Shown here one piece after another: positions 44,495-56,100 of a stretch of 64,000 nt of DNA. Origin of the DNA: Struthio camelus. Its lineage: Eukaryota > Chordata > Aves > Struthioniformes > Struthionidae. Both the position numbers and the translations under genes were made by a program. The notes below the pieces were generated by a model. That model was not told the DNA's origin. It saw nothing but the letters and a program-made list of their open reading frames with translations, and made no database searches. Each line of letters opens with the position of its first letter. The stretch's first letter is position 1. The stretch lies in assembly GCF_040807025.1 (NCBI RefSeq), contig NC_090967.1, forward strand, positions 5,882,001 through 5,946,000, in the 5' to 3' direction.

Positions 44495-47400
44495 CTACAA
44501 CTTATCGCCGGGTAGAACCTGCAAAGAGAGCGCAGCCCTGCTTCGAGGCCGCGGCCGGGAGCGTCCCGCGGGACCCGGAGCGTCCCGCACGCGCCGGGAG
44601 CATCCTGCCGTGCTGGGAGCATCCCGCACGCGCCGGGAGCGTCCCGCGGGACCCGGAGCATCCTGCCGTGCCAGGAGCATCCCGCATGCGCCAGGAGCAT
44701 CCTGCCGTGCCAGGAGCATCCCGCATGCGCCGGGAGCTGGCATCAGGGGGAGGGAGAAGAGAAACAAGTGCAAAAAGGCTCCTTACCTACCTGGTTCCGT
44801 GTTTTGTGCGATTTCTGCAGCCACACGCGCCACTGGTCGTAGAGCTTGATGCTGAGGTTGGAGCAGCCGTAGGCGTGCTTCTTCACCCAGCCGAAGAACT
44901 GCTTCAGCTCCCGCCGCAGCGTCGTGTTTTGCTCGCCGCCCTTGGGGTCGCAGCCGCCCGCCGCCCGCTCTGCGGGGACAGCGGGGTGAGCGGCGCGGCC
45001 AGCGCCCCGGCGCTGCCCGCGCGAACGTGCCGCCGGGGGACCCCGGCGCCCAGCGAGCTAGGGAAACGAGCGGCGCTCCGGCTCCCGCCTGGGAAATAAG
45101 AGCTCCGAATTGGCTCCTTTGCAAGAAATCCAGGTGCCGGGCACGGAGCGGGGAACAGCCGCTGCGCACGTCCCGCGCGCGGGGAAGGGGGGAGCCCCCC
45201 GCGCGCCCCGGCCCGCGCTCACCGCTCCGGGGGGTGGAGGCGGCCGTGGGGTTGCTCCAGTCGCTCCAGATGCCGGCTTTCTTGGAGCCGTAGATGCCGA
45301 AGGGGTTACAGCGCACTTGGACGAAGTAGACGGTGCCGGGCCGGAGCCCGGCCAGGCGGCACGACGTCTGGTTGCCCACGTCGTCCACCACCTGCGGGGG
45401 GGGGGGGGGGGGGGGAGAAAGGAGGGCGAGCGGGCAGCGCGGGCGGCCCCGGGGCGCCGCCGGGAGCCCCCGACCCACCTTCCACTCCGAGCTGTCCTCC
45501 ACGCGGTACTGGATCTGGTACTTGGCTTGGAAGAGGAAATCCTTGAGGGCCGGGGGCGAGCTCCAGCGCACGCTCAGCTGGTCCTCCAGGTCGCCCACGC
45601 GGCTCACGTGCACGTCCGGCGGCGGGTCCGTGGTCACTGCGGGAGAGGGCAGGGCTCGCGCGGGGCGCCTCTCGCCCGCCGCGGGGCCGACGGGGTTAAG
45701 GAGCCGCAGATGCCTCGAGGAAAACTCGGAGAAACATCCTAATTAGATTAGGAGCAATTCTGCTCACATATCGCCCATTTCCTGCTTCCTCCCCGCGGAG
45801 GGAGCAGCGGCGGCGTGAGCCCGGGATCGGATCCGCGCGTCGCCCCGCGAGGCATCGGCATCGGCCAGGCGCAGCCGCGGGAGCGGGCTCACCCACGTCG
45901 AGGATGTCCAGCATGACCACGTCGGACACGGCCACCCCCAGCCTGTTGGACGCCTCCACCCAGATCTCGTAGGGCGTGAAGAGGGCCAGGTCCTTGGGGA
46001 TGTGGCAGGAGTAGGGCCCCGCGGTGTGGTACTCCTGGCACGTGTTGTCGCGGCCGTACCACCTGCGAGCGGGCGTGCGGTGAGTGCCGGGCGCCCCGCG
46101 GGAACCGCGGCCGAGACGGTGGCCGTGCAACGGCACCGCGGGCACCACCGGGCACGCCGTGGGACCCACGGCCGTGCAAACGCACCCTGGGACCCAACTG
46201 GGCACCCCGTGGGACCCACGGCCGTGCAAACGCACCCAAGGACCCAACTGGGCACCCCATGGGACCCACGGCCGTGCAAACGCACCCAAGGACCCAACTG
46301 GGCACCCCGTGGGACCCACGGCCGTGCAAACGCACCCAAGGACCCAACTGGGCACCCCGTGGGACCCACGGCCGTGCAACGGCACCCTGGGACCCAACTG
46401 GGCACCCCGTGGGACCCACGGCCGTGCAACGGCACCGCGGGCACCACCGGGCACCCCGTGGGACCCACGGCCGTGCAAACGCACCCAAGGACCCAACTGG
46501 GCACCCCGTGGGACCCACGGCCGTGCAACGGCACCCTGGGACCCAACTGGGCACCCCGTGGGACCCACGGCCGTGCAACGGCACCGCGGGCACCACGGGC
46601 ACCCCGTGGGACCCACGGCCGTGCAAACGCACCCTGGGACCCAACTGGGCACCCCGTGGGACCCACGGCCGTGTAACGGCACCCTGGGACCCAACTGGGC
46701 ACCCCGTGGGACCCACGGCCGTGTAACGGCACCCTGGGACCCAACTGGGCACCCCGTGGGACCCACGGCCGTGCAACGGCACCCTGGGACCCAACCGAGC
46801 ACCCCATAGGAACTATGGCCATGCAATGGGACCCCGGGACCCAACTGGGCCCCCATGGGAACCACGGCCCTGCAACAGCACCCTAGAAGCACTGAACACC
46901 CCGTGGGACCCACGGCCGTGCAACAGCACCCCGGGAACCACCGGGCACCCCGTGGGAACCACGGCTGAAACCGGCCGTGCAACCGCACCATGGGTGCCGC
47001 TGGGCGCCCCAGGGGAACCGCGGCCCTGCAACGGCACCGCGGGCAGCGGCACGGCCAGGCTAAACCCGCCGGCCACCTGCCTCTCCGTCCTGCACGCTGC
47101 ACGTTTACATGAAGGAAATAACGGCTCCGAACGGGGACTGTGATTCATTTATCTGCCATTTAATACTGTCAGCAATGTGCTCGCAAGGTGTTAGATTACC
47201 GGCCCCGGGCTGACGTCTGCTGTTCGTGCGGCGGCCGGAGACACTTGCAGCTTGCGCGGTGCCTGGCCCCGGGGCCGCGCGGCGGCTCCCAGATGAGATC
47301 CCTCAGCCCGGCTGGCGGCGGGCCAGCCCCGCCGGCCCCCTCGCGCGAAGCGCTGCCCGGCGCCAGGTGAAGCGCTGGGGCCGGAGCCCGGCGCTCGCGG

Positions 47401-50400
47401 CGCCTTAACCCCCGCCGGCCCCCGACTCCCTTCCCCTGCCCGGAATAGAGCTCGGGACCGGATTCCTCGAGCGATGCTTTAGCCACAAAAACTTTTTCTT
47501 AACCTCCTCCAGAGCACGTACAGCGCGTGGCCGGCTGCCAGCGGCGCTCGCGCCTGCCCGAGAGACGGGGCCGCTCGGTCCCAGCGCTCACCGCGGCCCC
47601 CCTCGCCTGCCTCCACCACCGCCCGGGCGACGCTGCTCGCCTCGCCCCGCGGGAGCCGGGCTGAGACCCCGCGCAACTCGTTTCACGGGCAGGCCACCCA
47701 ACGCTTCCCAGCTGGCGGGCAGGTCTCGAAGCGGCGGCCGGGAGGCGTAAAGCTCCCCGTTCCCCGGCTCCCCTCCCCGCGAGCCCTTAAATCCCGCGCT
47801 CGCGTTGTTGAGAACGACGGGAATTAAGCGGAGCCGCCGGCGGCGCTACCTGAGCTTGTACTTCAGGGTGTAGTTGGTGTGCAGGAAGGTCTCCCCCTCC
47901 GTGCCCGGCGCCCATCTGCACGTCAGGTCCTTCATGTTCTTGGACCAGCAGGTGATGTTGACCGGCTTCTCCGGGGGCACTGGGAGAGGAGAGAAGCAGC
48001 CGGGGCTGCGGCAGCGCCAGCGCCGGCCCTGCCCCGAGCCCATCACCCCGGCGCCGGGCCGGCCTCCCGGGCCGTTTCCTTTCGGGGACGACGATGACGG
48101 CGGCGGAGGGGTGGGGGGGGAAAAAAAAAAAGCTCTGTTCCCAGTTAAGCCTCTGTATTCTCAGGACATAGAACCGTCCTTAAAATAGCCCGAGATAAAA
48201 TCTTACGATTATTGATTCAGACAACTGTAATTTCAGCAAGAGCTGCCAAAGCAGGCTCCGGGCTGCGAGGCGCTGCGGGCCGGGGCGGGCGCGCGCTGCG
48301 AAGCCGGCCCGCGCCGAACCGCGTCCCGCCGAGCGCCTTGTGGCCGTCGCAAGCCCGAGGCCCGTTTTGACAAGAGCCGGGGGTGCCGATCCTCGCGCCT
48401 GGCCCCGCTCCAAGGCGGGCGCCCGCCTTCGCTCGCTGCAAATTCCTCCTGCGATGCTGCTCCGAGCCGCCGCTCCTCCTTACAGGAGAAAAAAAAAAAA
48501 ACACACCCCACCACCAACAAAAACCTGGAGCCGGGTGTGCCACGGGACTGCCCCCGGCCTCGGCGCCTGCTAGGCCAAAAAGCAGAAATGCAAAAAAAAG
48601 TAAAAATGCAAAAATGCAAGAAGAGGTAGAAATGCAAAACAAAAAAAAAAAAAGAGAGAGCAGAAATGCAAAACCAAAGAGAGAGCAGAAATGCAAAACC
48701 AAAGAGAGAGCAGAAATGCAAAACCAAAAAAGCAGCCCAGACCCCGGGGACGTGCACCCGCTGCCGCACCGGCGCGCACGTACGTCCGACGTAGAGGCAG
48801 GAGCCGGCCAGGATGCTGCCGTCGCGGCTGTGACACACGAGGTTGTCGCCGGACTGCTGCTTGGAGCCGTTGAGGCGGGCGAGGGCCACGCTGAGCGTGG
48901 TGGCGCCCAGGGCCGCGTAGGAGGCGGCGGGCAGCCGCCGGCCGTTGAGCGTCCAGTACAGGTCCTCGGCTCTCAGGTGCGAGTCGGCGCTCACCGTGCA
49001 CGTGGCGACCAGCGAGGAGCCGATCAGCAGCGTGGGGTCCTGGGGCGAAATGACTGCAGGGTCTGCGGCGAGGAAAACGAAAAGCAGGGGGGAGAAGACA
49101 AAAAAAAAAAAGGGAAAAAAAACCCTCAGGGCGCAGCAGAGCCGACGGCTCCGGGCTCGCCGAGCGAGCGCCGCGGTCGGGACGGCGGGGAGGCTGCGGC
49201 AGCGTCGGGGTGCTCCCCGCCGCCCCCGGCAGCTCCGTCGCTCCTCCTTCGGCCGCGCTGCCGTTTCCCGCGGCCGGGCTGCGGCTTTTTAAATGTTTTT
49301 TTTTGCAACAACCGGATTTCAAAAGCAACTGGGGAAACTTTGCCTTTTTGGGGGTTTTTTTGCCTTTTTTTTTTGCTTTTGACCCCCCCTTGCTGCCGGC
49401 CCCCCCAGCGAGCGCTGCACAAGGCGGACCCCCCCCCCGGCCCCCTCCCAGGGGCACCCCGGCATTCGCGTGCAGTTGCGCTTGGTTTGCTTTGTTTTTT
49501 CGACGCGGTGGAGGGGGGGAAAGGGGGGGGGGGCTGCGCCGAAATCCCTCCGTCGAGGCGCTTCGTAGAAAACAAGTTTATTTTTGCAAAGCGCAAGGTT
49601 ACGTGCGGAGCTGCAAACGTGATCGCGGCGGGGGGGCAGAAAAAGAAAGAAAAAAGGAAAAAAGAGGGGAAAAAAAGGAAAAAACCCACGAGTGACAGGC
49701 GGCACCGGGGTGGGGGGGGTGACACGGGCTCCCCGGCGCCCTCGCCGCCTCCTTCCCCCCCACCCCGGCGGGCTCCGCCAGCGTCGAGGGGCCGCCGGAG
49801 CCCGCACGTGCCACCCTAATCGCGCCAGTCGCCGGCCGGAAAAAACCCGCTCCGACCTTCTCCCCTCCGACCTCCCGCCGCCGTCTCGGCTTTCAGCGGC
49901 GGCGGCGCACGAGCGGGCGGCTGCCGGCAGGTCGGGCGCTGCCGTGCCCCGGGGCGGCCCCGTCGGGGGGCTTCGGCTCTCCGCGCCGCCCCCAAACCCC
50001 GGAGGGCTGCAAGGGGGGGGGGGAGAAGGGGGTCCCGGCGCTGCGCGAGAACCGCCGCTCCGGGCCCTAATTCTAGTAAATCTTAATCTAAACAGCGCCC
50101 AAAACACATACGAGCGCCGTAAAAACGGACACGTTTCCCGTCCTCCCCGCGCGGGAGCGGCCGGAGGGGCCGATTTCTCCTGCTGTGTTTGCCCCCCCCC
50201 GTCTACGCGCAGACACGGCGACGAACATGTGTTTTAAAAGGGAAAAGTGTGAAGTTTTCAGATTGGAGAGGAAAGGGCCGGAGAGACACAGTCGGCGAGA
50301 GGAATGTGCAACTCGCAACTAAAATACCTGCTAGAAGTTTTATTGCTTTCCTATTAAAAAAAAAATGCTGATCAGGTGCTAAGTAATGCTATAAAGTAAA

Positions 50401-52766
50401 ACCACATTTCCAAGGTGTCAGGAACGTTTACGCTTTCCTTTCGAATGGCCGGATTTCATTTCATTTTTATATCAGCGTTTTAAGCGGCTGGGAAAGAAAA
50501 GCAAAACCCGCTGATAAAAAAAGCATTTGAGATCAGTTAAAGATTTATTAAGACCTGCAAAGATTTTTAAAAAGAAAGTCCCAAAGAGTCCAAAAAGGGG
50601 AAACAAAAGGAGTTTGTGTAGCCTTGAATTCTGCAAAAAAAAAAAATGCACTTAAAGCTCCGTAAAAATCTGAAGCGACGAGGTCCGCGGGCGGACACGA
50701 CGCCCGCCAGCTACCCCAGGCGCCTCCCCCCTTCTCCGCTTCCTCCCGCTGCCCTTTTTGCCTTCCCTTTCGGCAACGGGCATTTCTCCGAGCCGAGGGC
50801 CCGGGGAGGCACGAGAGAAAGCCCCGCCGTTCCAGCAAGCGCAACGGAGCCCGACGCAGGGGACGCTCGCTCTCGGGCTTCGCTTCGACCGCGTCGCGCC
50901 CGCGCCGAGGGCTCGCCCGGCGCACGTTGCGCCCCTCGGATGCGACGGGGCAAAAATCCCCCCCCCCCCCCCAAAATCCTCTACGGACGGGGTGGAAAAC
51001 TGCCCATCCGGCCCGAGCCGCCGGTTTCGGAGGCCGCCCCCCAGCCTGCGGGGCTCCCGGGAGCCTCCGCGCCGCGGGAAGCCATCCCAAATTGCCCCCG
51101 AACCGCCAGCGGGATTAACCCCTCCGGCGCCTGGGAAGCGCCCCCAGCCCGGGCTCGGCGCCTGCTCTGCCCGTCGCAAGCCGGCCTCCGTTTGGAGGCT
51201 CCCGTAACGGGGATTTTGTTGGCTGGTTTTTCCTCGCCCCCCCCCCCCCCCCGCCTGCTTTCGCTCCCTTGCCACAGTGTTGGCACAGCTGCTTTGGGAA
51301 TTCCCGCCCCGATTATCGCTCCTTGGTACTCCCCCGCTACCGACTCCCCGAGCCCCGGCGGGCCCCAAGGGGCCGCGTGCGCGGCGCCCCATGCCAGCGC
51401 GGGGACGGCTCCCGCGGCGTCCCTCGCGCCCGCGCCGCGGGAGCTGCCGAGCCGCACGGCTTTTCTCGGCCCCAGCGGCTCGTGCATCGGAGCAACTATC
51501 GCCTTGAGAAATTCCCATCGTGAAGAGGAAGCTGAACTTCCTGCTGCAGGGAAAGGGAATTTTCCCTCCCTTCGTTCTTGCCTTATGGGAAAGGCCAAGG
51601 CAACTGCGGGACGGAGGCTAATTTGTGTTTACGGCCCTGCGGCGAGGCGGGAGCCCTCCCGCATCTCCCTGCCCCAGGGCCGGCGGCGAGGCGGGGACCC
51701 CCGATCCCGCCGCCGCTGAGACCGCCCGAGCTCAGCCCACAGGTGGCTCAGCCCAGACTTGCTGCCACAGGGCAGGAGCCCCCAGCGGGCAGAGCTGGGT
51801 GAAGACCCCTGTTCCCAGGGACTCCCATTGTTCAGGGGGGAGCCATGGCGTTCTGGAAGGGAGGGTGGTCCCTATTGTTCTGGATGGGGAGAAGGGGGGA
51901 TTCATTGTTCTCTGGGGGGGAAGGGGTTCTCCATTGTTCTCAGGGTGGAGAAGGGGGGCTGGGGGGGAAGGGGGGATTCGTTGTTCTCAGGCATGGGAGG
52001 GGGGTAACTGCTCTCCAGGCGAGGAAGGGGTTCTCTATTGTTCTCGGGATGGAGGACAGGGGGCTTCTATTGTCCTGGGTGGGGGAGAGGAGGACACGTT
52101 GTTCAGGACAGGGGAGAGAGGGGCAACTCGACCCCCACGGGGAGCAGGGGCAGTCACTGTTCCCGGGGGGAGGGAGGGGGTTCCCTGACACCCTTAATGA
52201 CAGGGGTGGGGGGAGAAGAAAAGGATTCACCTATTGTTCTCTGTGGGGGAGAGGAAGGGGGGTCCCTGGTGCTCGCCCCGGGGGGCAGAAAGGGGGGTCC
52301 CGATGGCTCACCGCGGGGGGCAAGGAGGAGGCTGGGGGGTCCCTGCTGCTCGCCACCGGGGGGGATAAAGCGAGTTCCCTATTGTTCGCCGCGGGACACG
52401 ACACGCAGGTCCGCGGGCAGGAGCGGAGCCCCGAGGTGCGGCCGGGCCGGACCCCGGCCCCGCTGCCGGCTCCGGTCCCGGCGGCAGCGAGCGGGCCCGA
52501 CCCGCCCGCCGATGCCCCCGCCGCTCGCGGTGCCCGCGCAGGCTCCGCGCCCCGCGGCGCCGCCACCCGCCCCGGCGGCAGGGGACGGGGGGGGGGACCT
52601 GGCCGCCCCCCTTTCCCGGGGCTCCCGGGCGGCCCCTCCCCGGCCCCGACGGGCGCCCCGGGCACGGTACCGCCGCCGGTGCCCACCTTGCGGCCGCCGC
52701 CCGGTACTTACAGGCCAGCGGCTCGGCGCGGAGGAGGCGCAGGCAGAGCAGGAGCAGGGCCAGCAT
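44495..52766 (-). CDS. CRLF1: CRLF1, secreted cytokine receptor-like factor
   Basis: Eight coding exons: 52766-52712, 49062-48784, 47979-47850, 46062-45893, 45636-45479, 45391-45223, 44969-44791 and 44518-44495. Borders are GT/AG, phases close, and the product is 387 aa. Residues 1-18 form a signal peptide ([18 protein letters not shown]). An Ig-like domain follows (about 19-112, starting near [16 protein letters not shown]), then two fibronectin III cytokine-receptor domains (about 113-320) with WSDWS at 306-310. The C-terminal segment contains [19 protein letters not shown]. NxS/T sites include NGS, NIT, NYT, NQT, NTT and NLS. Family role: forms a secreted heterodimer with CLCF1 that signals through the CNTF receptor; human loss causes Crisponi/cold-induced sweating syndrome. 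It has no membrane helix, as expected. An in-frame ATG at 52844 would add 26 residues; the shorter start is preferred because it gives a clean signal peptide. The tail ends VLPGDKL, unlike the longer mammalian end. Confidence 0.96.
44560..44740. repeat. 20-bp tandem repeat in the last CRLF1 intron
   Basis: Alternating units 'ggagcatcctgccgtgcca' and 'ggagcatcccgcatgcgcc' (19-20 bp each, about 39 bp per pair), around eight or nine copies. It fills most of the 272-bp intron before the final 24-nt coding exon. Confidence 0.9.
46130..46965. repeat. 50-bp minisatellite in CRLF1 intron 3
   Basis: A 50-bp unit starting 'gggacccacggccgtgcaa' recurs at 46211, 46261, 46311 and onward, about 16 copies with 41-50 bp variants. 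The left and central copies are nearly identical; copies after 46800 decay. A shorter variant with 'cgcgggcaccaccgggca' is interspersed. Because 50 is not a multiple of three, all three frames stay open with repeated [15 protein letters not shown]-type peptides. These are by-products; the array lies between exons at 47850 and 46062. Confidence 0.95.
46966..47849 (-). other. CRLF1: CRLF1 intron 3, unique part
   Basis: The GC-rich intron is interrupted at 47100-47195 by a lower-GC patch ('ttcatttatctgccattt', 'gtgttagattacc') that stands out from its surroundings and may be a conserved regulatory element. No exon found. Confidence 0.45.
48585..48735. repeat. 25-bp A-rich tandem repeat in CRLF1 intron 2
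   Basis: 'gagagcagaaatgcaaaacc' units recur, with 'cagaaatgca' at 48661, 48686 and 48711. Looser 'aaaatgcaaa' copies extend to about 48585. The array ends only about 50 bp from the exon 2 donor at 48784 (minus). It is A-rich on plus and so T-rich in the transcript. Confidence 0.88.
49063..51790 (-). other. CRLF1: CRLF1 intron 1 with an AT-rich island
   Basis: Most of this intron is CpG-rich, with many homopolymers (49350-49400, 49500-49540, 49640-49690, 50955-50970). From about 50060 to 50660 it becomes AT-rich, with motifs such as 'tgctgatcaggtgctaagta' and 'gatcagttaaagatttatta'. The sharp compositional change in an otherwise GC-rich neighbourhood is what conserved non-coding enhancers often look like in bird microchromosomes; that function is an inference. 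No coding exon was found. Confidence 0.5.
51815..52400. repeat. G-rich tandem repeat in CRLF1 intron 1 beside exon 1
   Basis: Irregular units of about 40-60 bp built around 'attgttctc' plus 'ggggggagaagggggga'. Copies of 'ttgttct' appear near 51876, 51907, 51935, 51980, 52036 and 52234. The array stops about 310 bp from the exon 1 donor. Unlike the repeats in KXD1, REX1BD and TMEM59L, its G runs are on the CRLF1 template strand. Confidence 0.8.
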
Positions 52767-53110
52767 GTCCGCTACCGGGCTCCGGTGCCCGTCGGTGCCC
52801 GGGACGGCGGAGCGCACCGACGCGGCCGGGGAAGTCCCGAGCAAGTCTGAGCAGCCCCGCTTGCCAAAGCCCTAAATGCCGCCCTGGCCCCGCCCCGCCC
52901 GGCCCGGGCCCGGGCCCGCCCCCGGGGGGGCAGAAAGGCACCGGCCCGGGGCCCCGGTGTCCCGGCTCCTGCTCGCCGTCTAGCAGCGCGGGGGTCGCCG
53001 GTGCTGCTGGGTTGCAACGCCCGATGCGGGATGCTGCGCAGCCCGGCCCGGCCGGTGCCCCGCTCCCCCCCCCCCCCCCCCCGGGAGACCCCGCGGTAGG
53101 TGAGTAAGAG
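52767..53110 (-). promoter_or_regulatory. CRLF1: CRLF1 5' UTR and CpG promoter
   Basis: CpG-dense sequence upstream of the CRLF1 ATG on the minus strand, with GC-box-like CCCCGCCC/CCGCCC clusters near 52888-52922 and a C run at 53067-53082. No TATA or CCAAT placement can be supported, so the start site is left open. Confidence 0.5.
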
Positions 53111-56100
53111 CCGGCCCGGGGCCGCCTTCCCACGGGTGACTCATGCGCAGCCTTCCCGGACACTCCCGCGCCCCCGGGGCCGCCGCCGCGGGCCGCTCCC
53201 CGGCCGTGCTCGGCGCTGCACACGCGGCGCCGCCGCCGCCCCCGCCGCGCCCGGCCCCCCCGGCACCGGCTTCCCCCCTCCGCGCACAGCGTAGCTGCTG
53301 GGTCGCGGAAAGCAAATCGTTGCTCTTTCTTTCTGGCGAAAGCCCCAGCGTCTTCCATTCAACCCCGAGGTTTTCCAGCAAGCCCAACAGCCTGTTTAAT
53401 CCACAAATGAAAAAAAAGAAAAAAAGCTGGGGTGGTGGGGGGGAACTCCTGGATGGCTTCAACTTCCCCCTGGGGCTGGTGTCTGTTTGCTCTCGGGGGT
53501 CCCGAGGCAGCGAGGCGCTAAGGGCAGAGCTTGGCTGGAGGTGAGACGGGGCGGCCGGGGCGGGGGGACCCGTCCCGTGCTGCAGGCCCCCCCCCGGGCG
53601 CCGCACGCCGCCTTGCTCCTCCGCGGATGCAGCAAGGGCAGGAGGCCGCCGAGGGCTCCCCGGGCAGACGGTACCTGCCGTCGAGGAGCAGAGCGGGGCG
53701 AGAGCTTGGCCCCTCCAGGCCCGTTTCCAGCCCGGGTGACGTTCTCCAGCGGGCGCAGGCGCCCCTGCGCGCCCCCAGCCCCGTGCCCTGCTCTTTGCTC
53801 TGCGTTGCATCCCGCGTGCCCATCCCCTCCCATTGCTTTCTGTTCTTCCCTAGCGGCCGGAGCGATGGGGAGCCCCCCTGGGTGGGGAGCGTCCAGGGCT
53901 GGGGGTCTCCTGGAGGGACAAGGAGGGACGTCACCGCTCGGCTCCACGGCCCCCTGCCGCGTCGGAGCCCGCTCGGAGCAGGGTGGGGACAGACCCTGGG
54001 GTGGCAGGGGACACCGCTGCGGCCCAGGGAGCCTCTCCCAAAGGGGGACACCGATGTGCAGGACAGGATCAGCCCCTGCCTTGGGGGGGGGGGCGGTCTG
54101 TGCTGCCCTGATGCCAGGGTGAGGGACGAGCCCCTGCGCGTGCGGGGAGGGAGGTCACTCTCCATGGGAATCGGTGCAGGGCAAGGAGGTGCGAGGCACC
54201 CTCCAAAGGGATTGCCTAGATTTAAACACACACGGGGGGGAAAAAAAGGGAAAACAATGTATTTTTCCCATCGTTCTGGTTTTTGGAAGCTGCTGAACTG
54301 TTTTTGTTGAAATTTCCCAAAACTGTCAGCCTCGGGGAGGCACCCAGCCCGGGAAACTTCAACCCAATCGGTCGGAGTCCGGCAGAGCGGATCGCGGCTG
54401 GGACGGGGTCTCGCGCTGCCGGGGAGCCGCTCTGCGCGCGGGAGCCGCCGGGAGGGGACACGAGGAAGAGCGGGAGGGGACACGAGGAAGAGCGCGTGCC
54501 CAGGAGCGCCGCCGGGCCGCTGCCTTCCCAGCCCCGCTTTCCCCCACGTCTGCTTTATCCTTCCCGATTTTTCCCCCCCCTTCCCAACGCCGGACAGGTC
54601 GAGCTTTTCCATTTCTCACCTGGAGCGAACGATGGGATGAAAGGGCGCTGCCGCCCGCCCACCCACCCTGCCCCGCTCGGCTCGCGGGGGCTTTCGCCGC
54701 GGGGAAACGGCCCGTTGCCCGCCGGCGGCTCCGGCGTTTCGGCCCCGGCAGCGGAGCAGGGCTGGGCAAGGCTGGCGCTGGGAGCGGGGCGGCGGGACGG
54801 GGCCCCGGGCGACGCCGGCGGCAGGATGCTGCTGGCGATGACCGCGCGCCTCTCCCCGCTCGCTCTGAGTCAGTGCGGCCGTCGGAAAACAGATGTGGTT
54901 CGCGGTGACCTTTAAAGCGCTGAGCACGCGGAGGCACCGGCCGGGCTCCCGGGGGCCGCGGCGGTGCCCCCCCCCGGCACAGCCCCGGCTCCCTTCCCAG
55001 GGCCTCTTTGCCCTATTTCGGCGCCGAACGCTCGGGGCCGGGCTTCGCCCTCGGCTTGTTGGCGCCGGGTCCGGCCGAGGGGACGGCGCCGGCCCCCCGG
55101 ACCTGGGCCCAACTCCTGGGAGCGGGTCCGGCCCCGGGGGCTGCCTCGCCGTCGCCTCCCGCCAGCGCCGCCCCGCGCGTTACCCGTGCGGGGCCTAGCA
55201 GCCCCGCTTAATCTAATTACTTGATTTCCCAGGCAGCTCTTGCTCCATAAAGTCCTTGGACGGCGATAGCATCTGGCTCAAGGGCTAGGGTGTAAAAAAA
55301 GACAACAACCAAAAAAGCCAACCCAGAAAAAAGCCCAAGGAAAGCCGCAGCGGAGCTGCGCGTATTACTGTCTGCATCCTTTTAAAGTGACCTGTGGGAA
55401 AAATAAAGAGGCTAGAAATGCAAAGAATCCAGCAGTCAGAGTTTGCTTTATATTCTTCTCGGTAACATTTCCACATCCGTGGGTAATTTATAACCCGCTT
55501 AACCCCTGCCGTGCCACCCCGGCGCGCAGCCCATCCTCGCAGCGCGGCGAGCGGCCGCACCTTTCGGGCCCCGTTCGCCCTGGGAAGCGCGAACAGTCCT
55601 GCCAGGCGGGTTGCTGGTGTCTCGAGGCAACTGCTGCGGAGCAGGGTGCCGTGCGGCGGCCGGGCACGGAGCCGCGCAGCCGCCCGCCCGCCCGCGCTGC
55701 GGCGGGGCCGCGTCGCCCGGGGCCGGGTGTCCTCGCGGGGGCCACCCCGGCCGGCCTGCTGGCAGCCTGTGGGCTCCCGAAAGGCCCCAGCGAGAAATGT
55801 AGGTCACTTGTGATAAATGCAAAAGGCATCGAGTGTTTCTGGAGAGGGGTGGTGGGAGGAGGAGGAGGGAGGGCCGGGAATTACCCGGCAGTAAATATTT
55901 GCCAACTCGAATATTATTGCCTGGGAAGGCTTTTCCCTATTGAAAGGCGAGGGAAGGCGGGGAGGGCGAAGCGGCGGGGCCGGCCGCGCGCCAGGTGCGG
56001 CGGGAAGGGTGCCCGCGCGAGCCCGCTCCCTCCGCGGCGCCGCTTCGGGCCAGGGCGCGTTACGGAGAGCCGGGGCGTCCGGGCGAGCCCGGGCGCGGGA

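Noticed and set aside
46130-46965. Regularly spaced 50-bp units resembling a CRISPR array
   Set aside because: The units are contiguous tandem copies without unique spacers, in an intron of a vertebrate gene.
45696-47102. 468-codon minus-strand frame with [14 protein letters not shown] repeats
   Set aside because: Translation of the 50-bp minisatellite joined to CRLF1 exon 4. Only 46062-45893 is exon; the repeat part is intron with a valid acceptor between them.
48383-49819. 478-codon plus-strand frame opposite CRLF1 exon 2
   Set aside because: Antisense shadow of exon 2 extended through A-rich repeat and GC-rich intron. Biased composition, no family match.
52767-52844. 26-residue N-terminal extension of CRLF1 from the ATG at 52844
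   Set aside because: Possible but less likely. The extension is polar and would bury the hydrophobic signal core, though human CRLF1 does have a longer leader, so it is recorded as an alternative rather than excluded outright.
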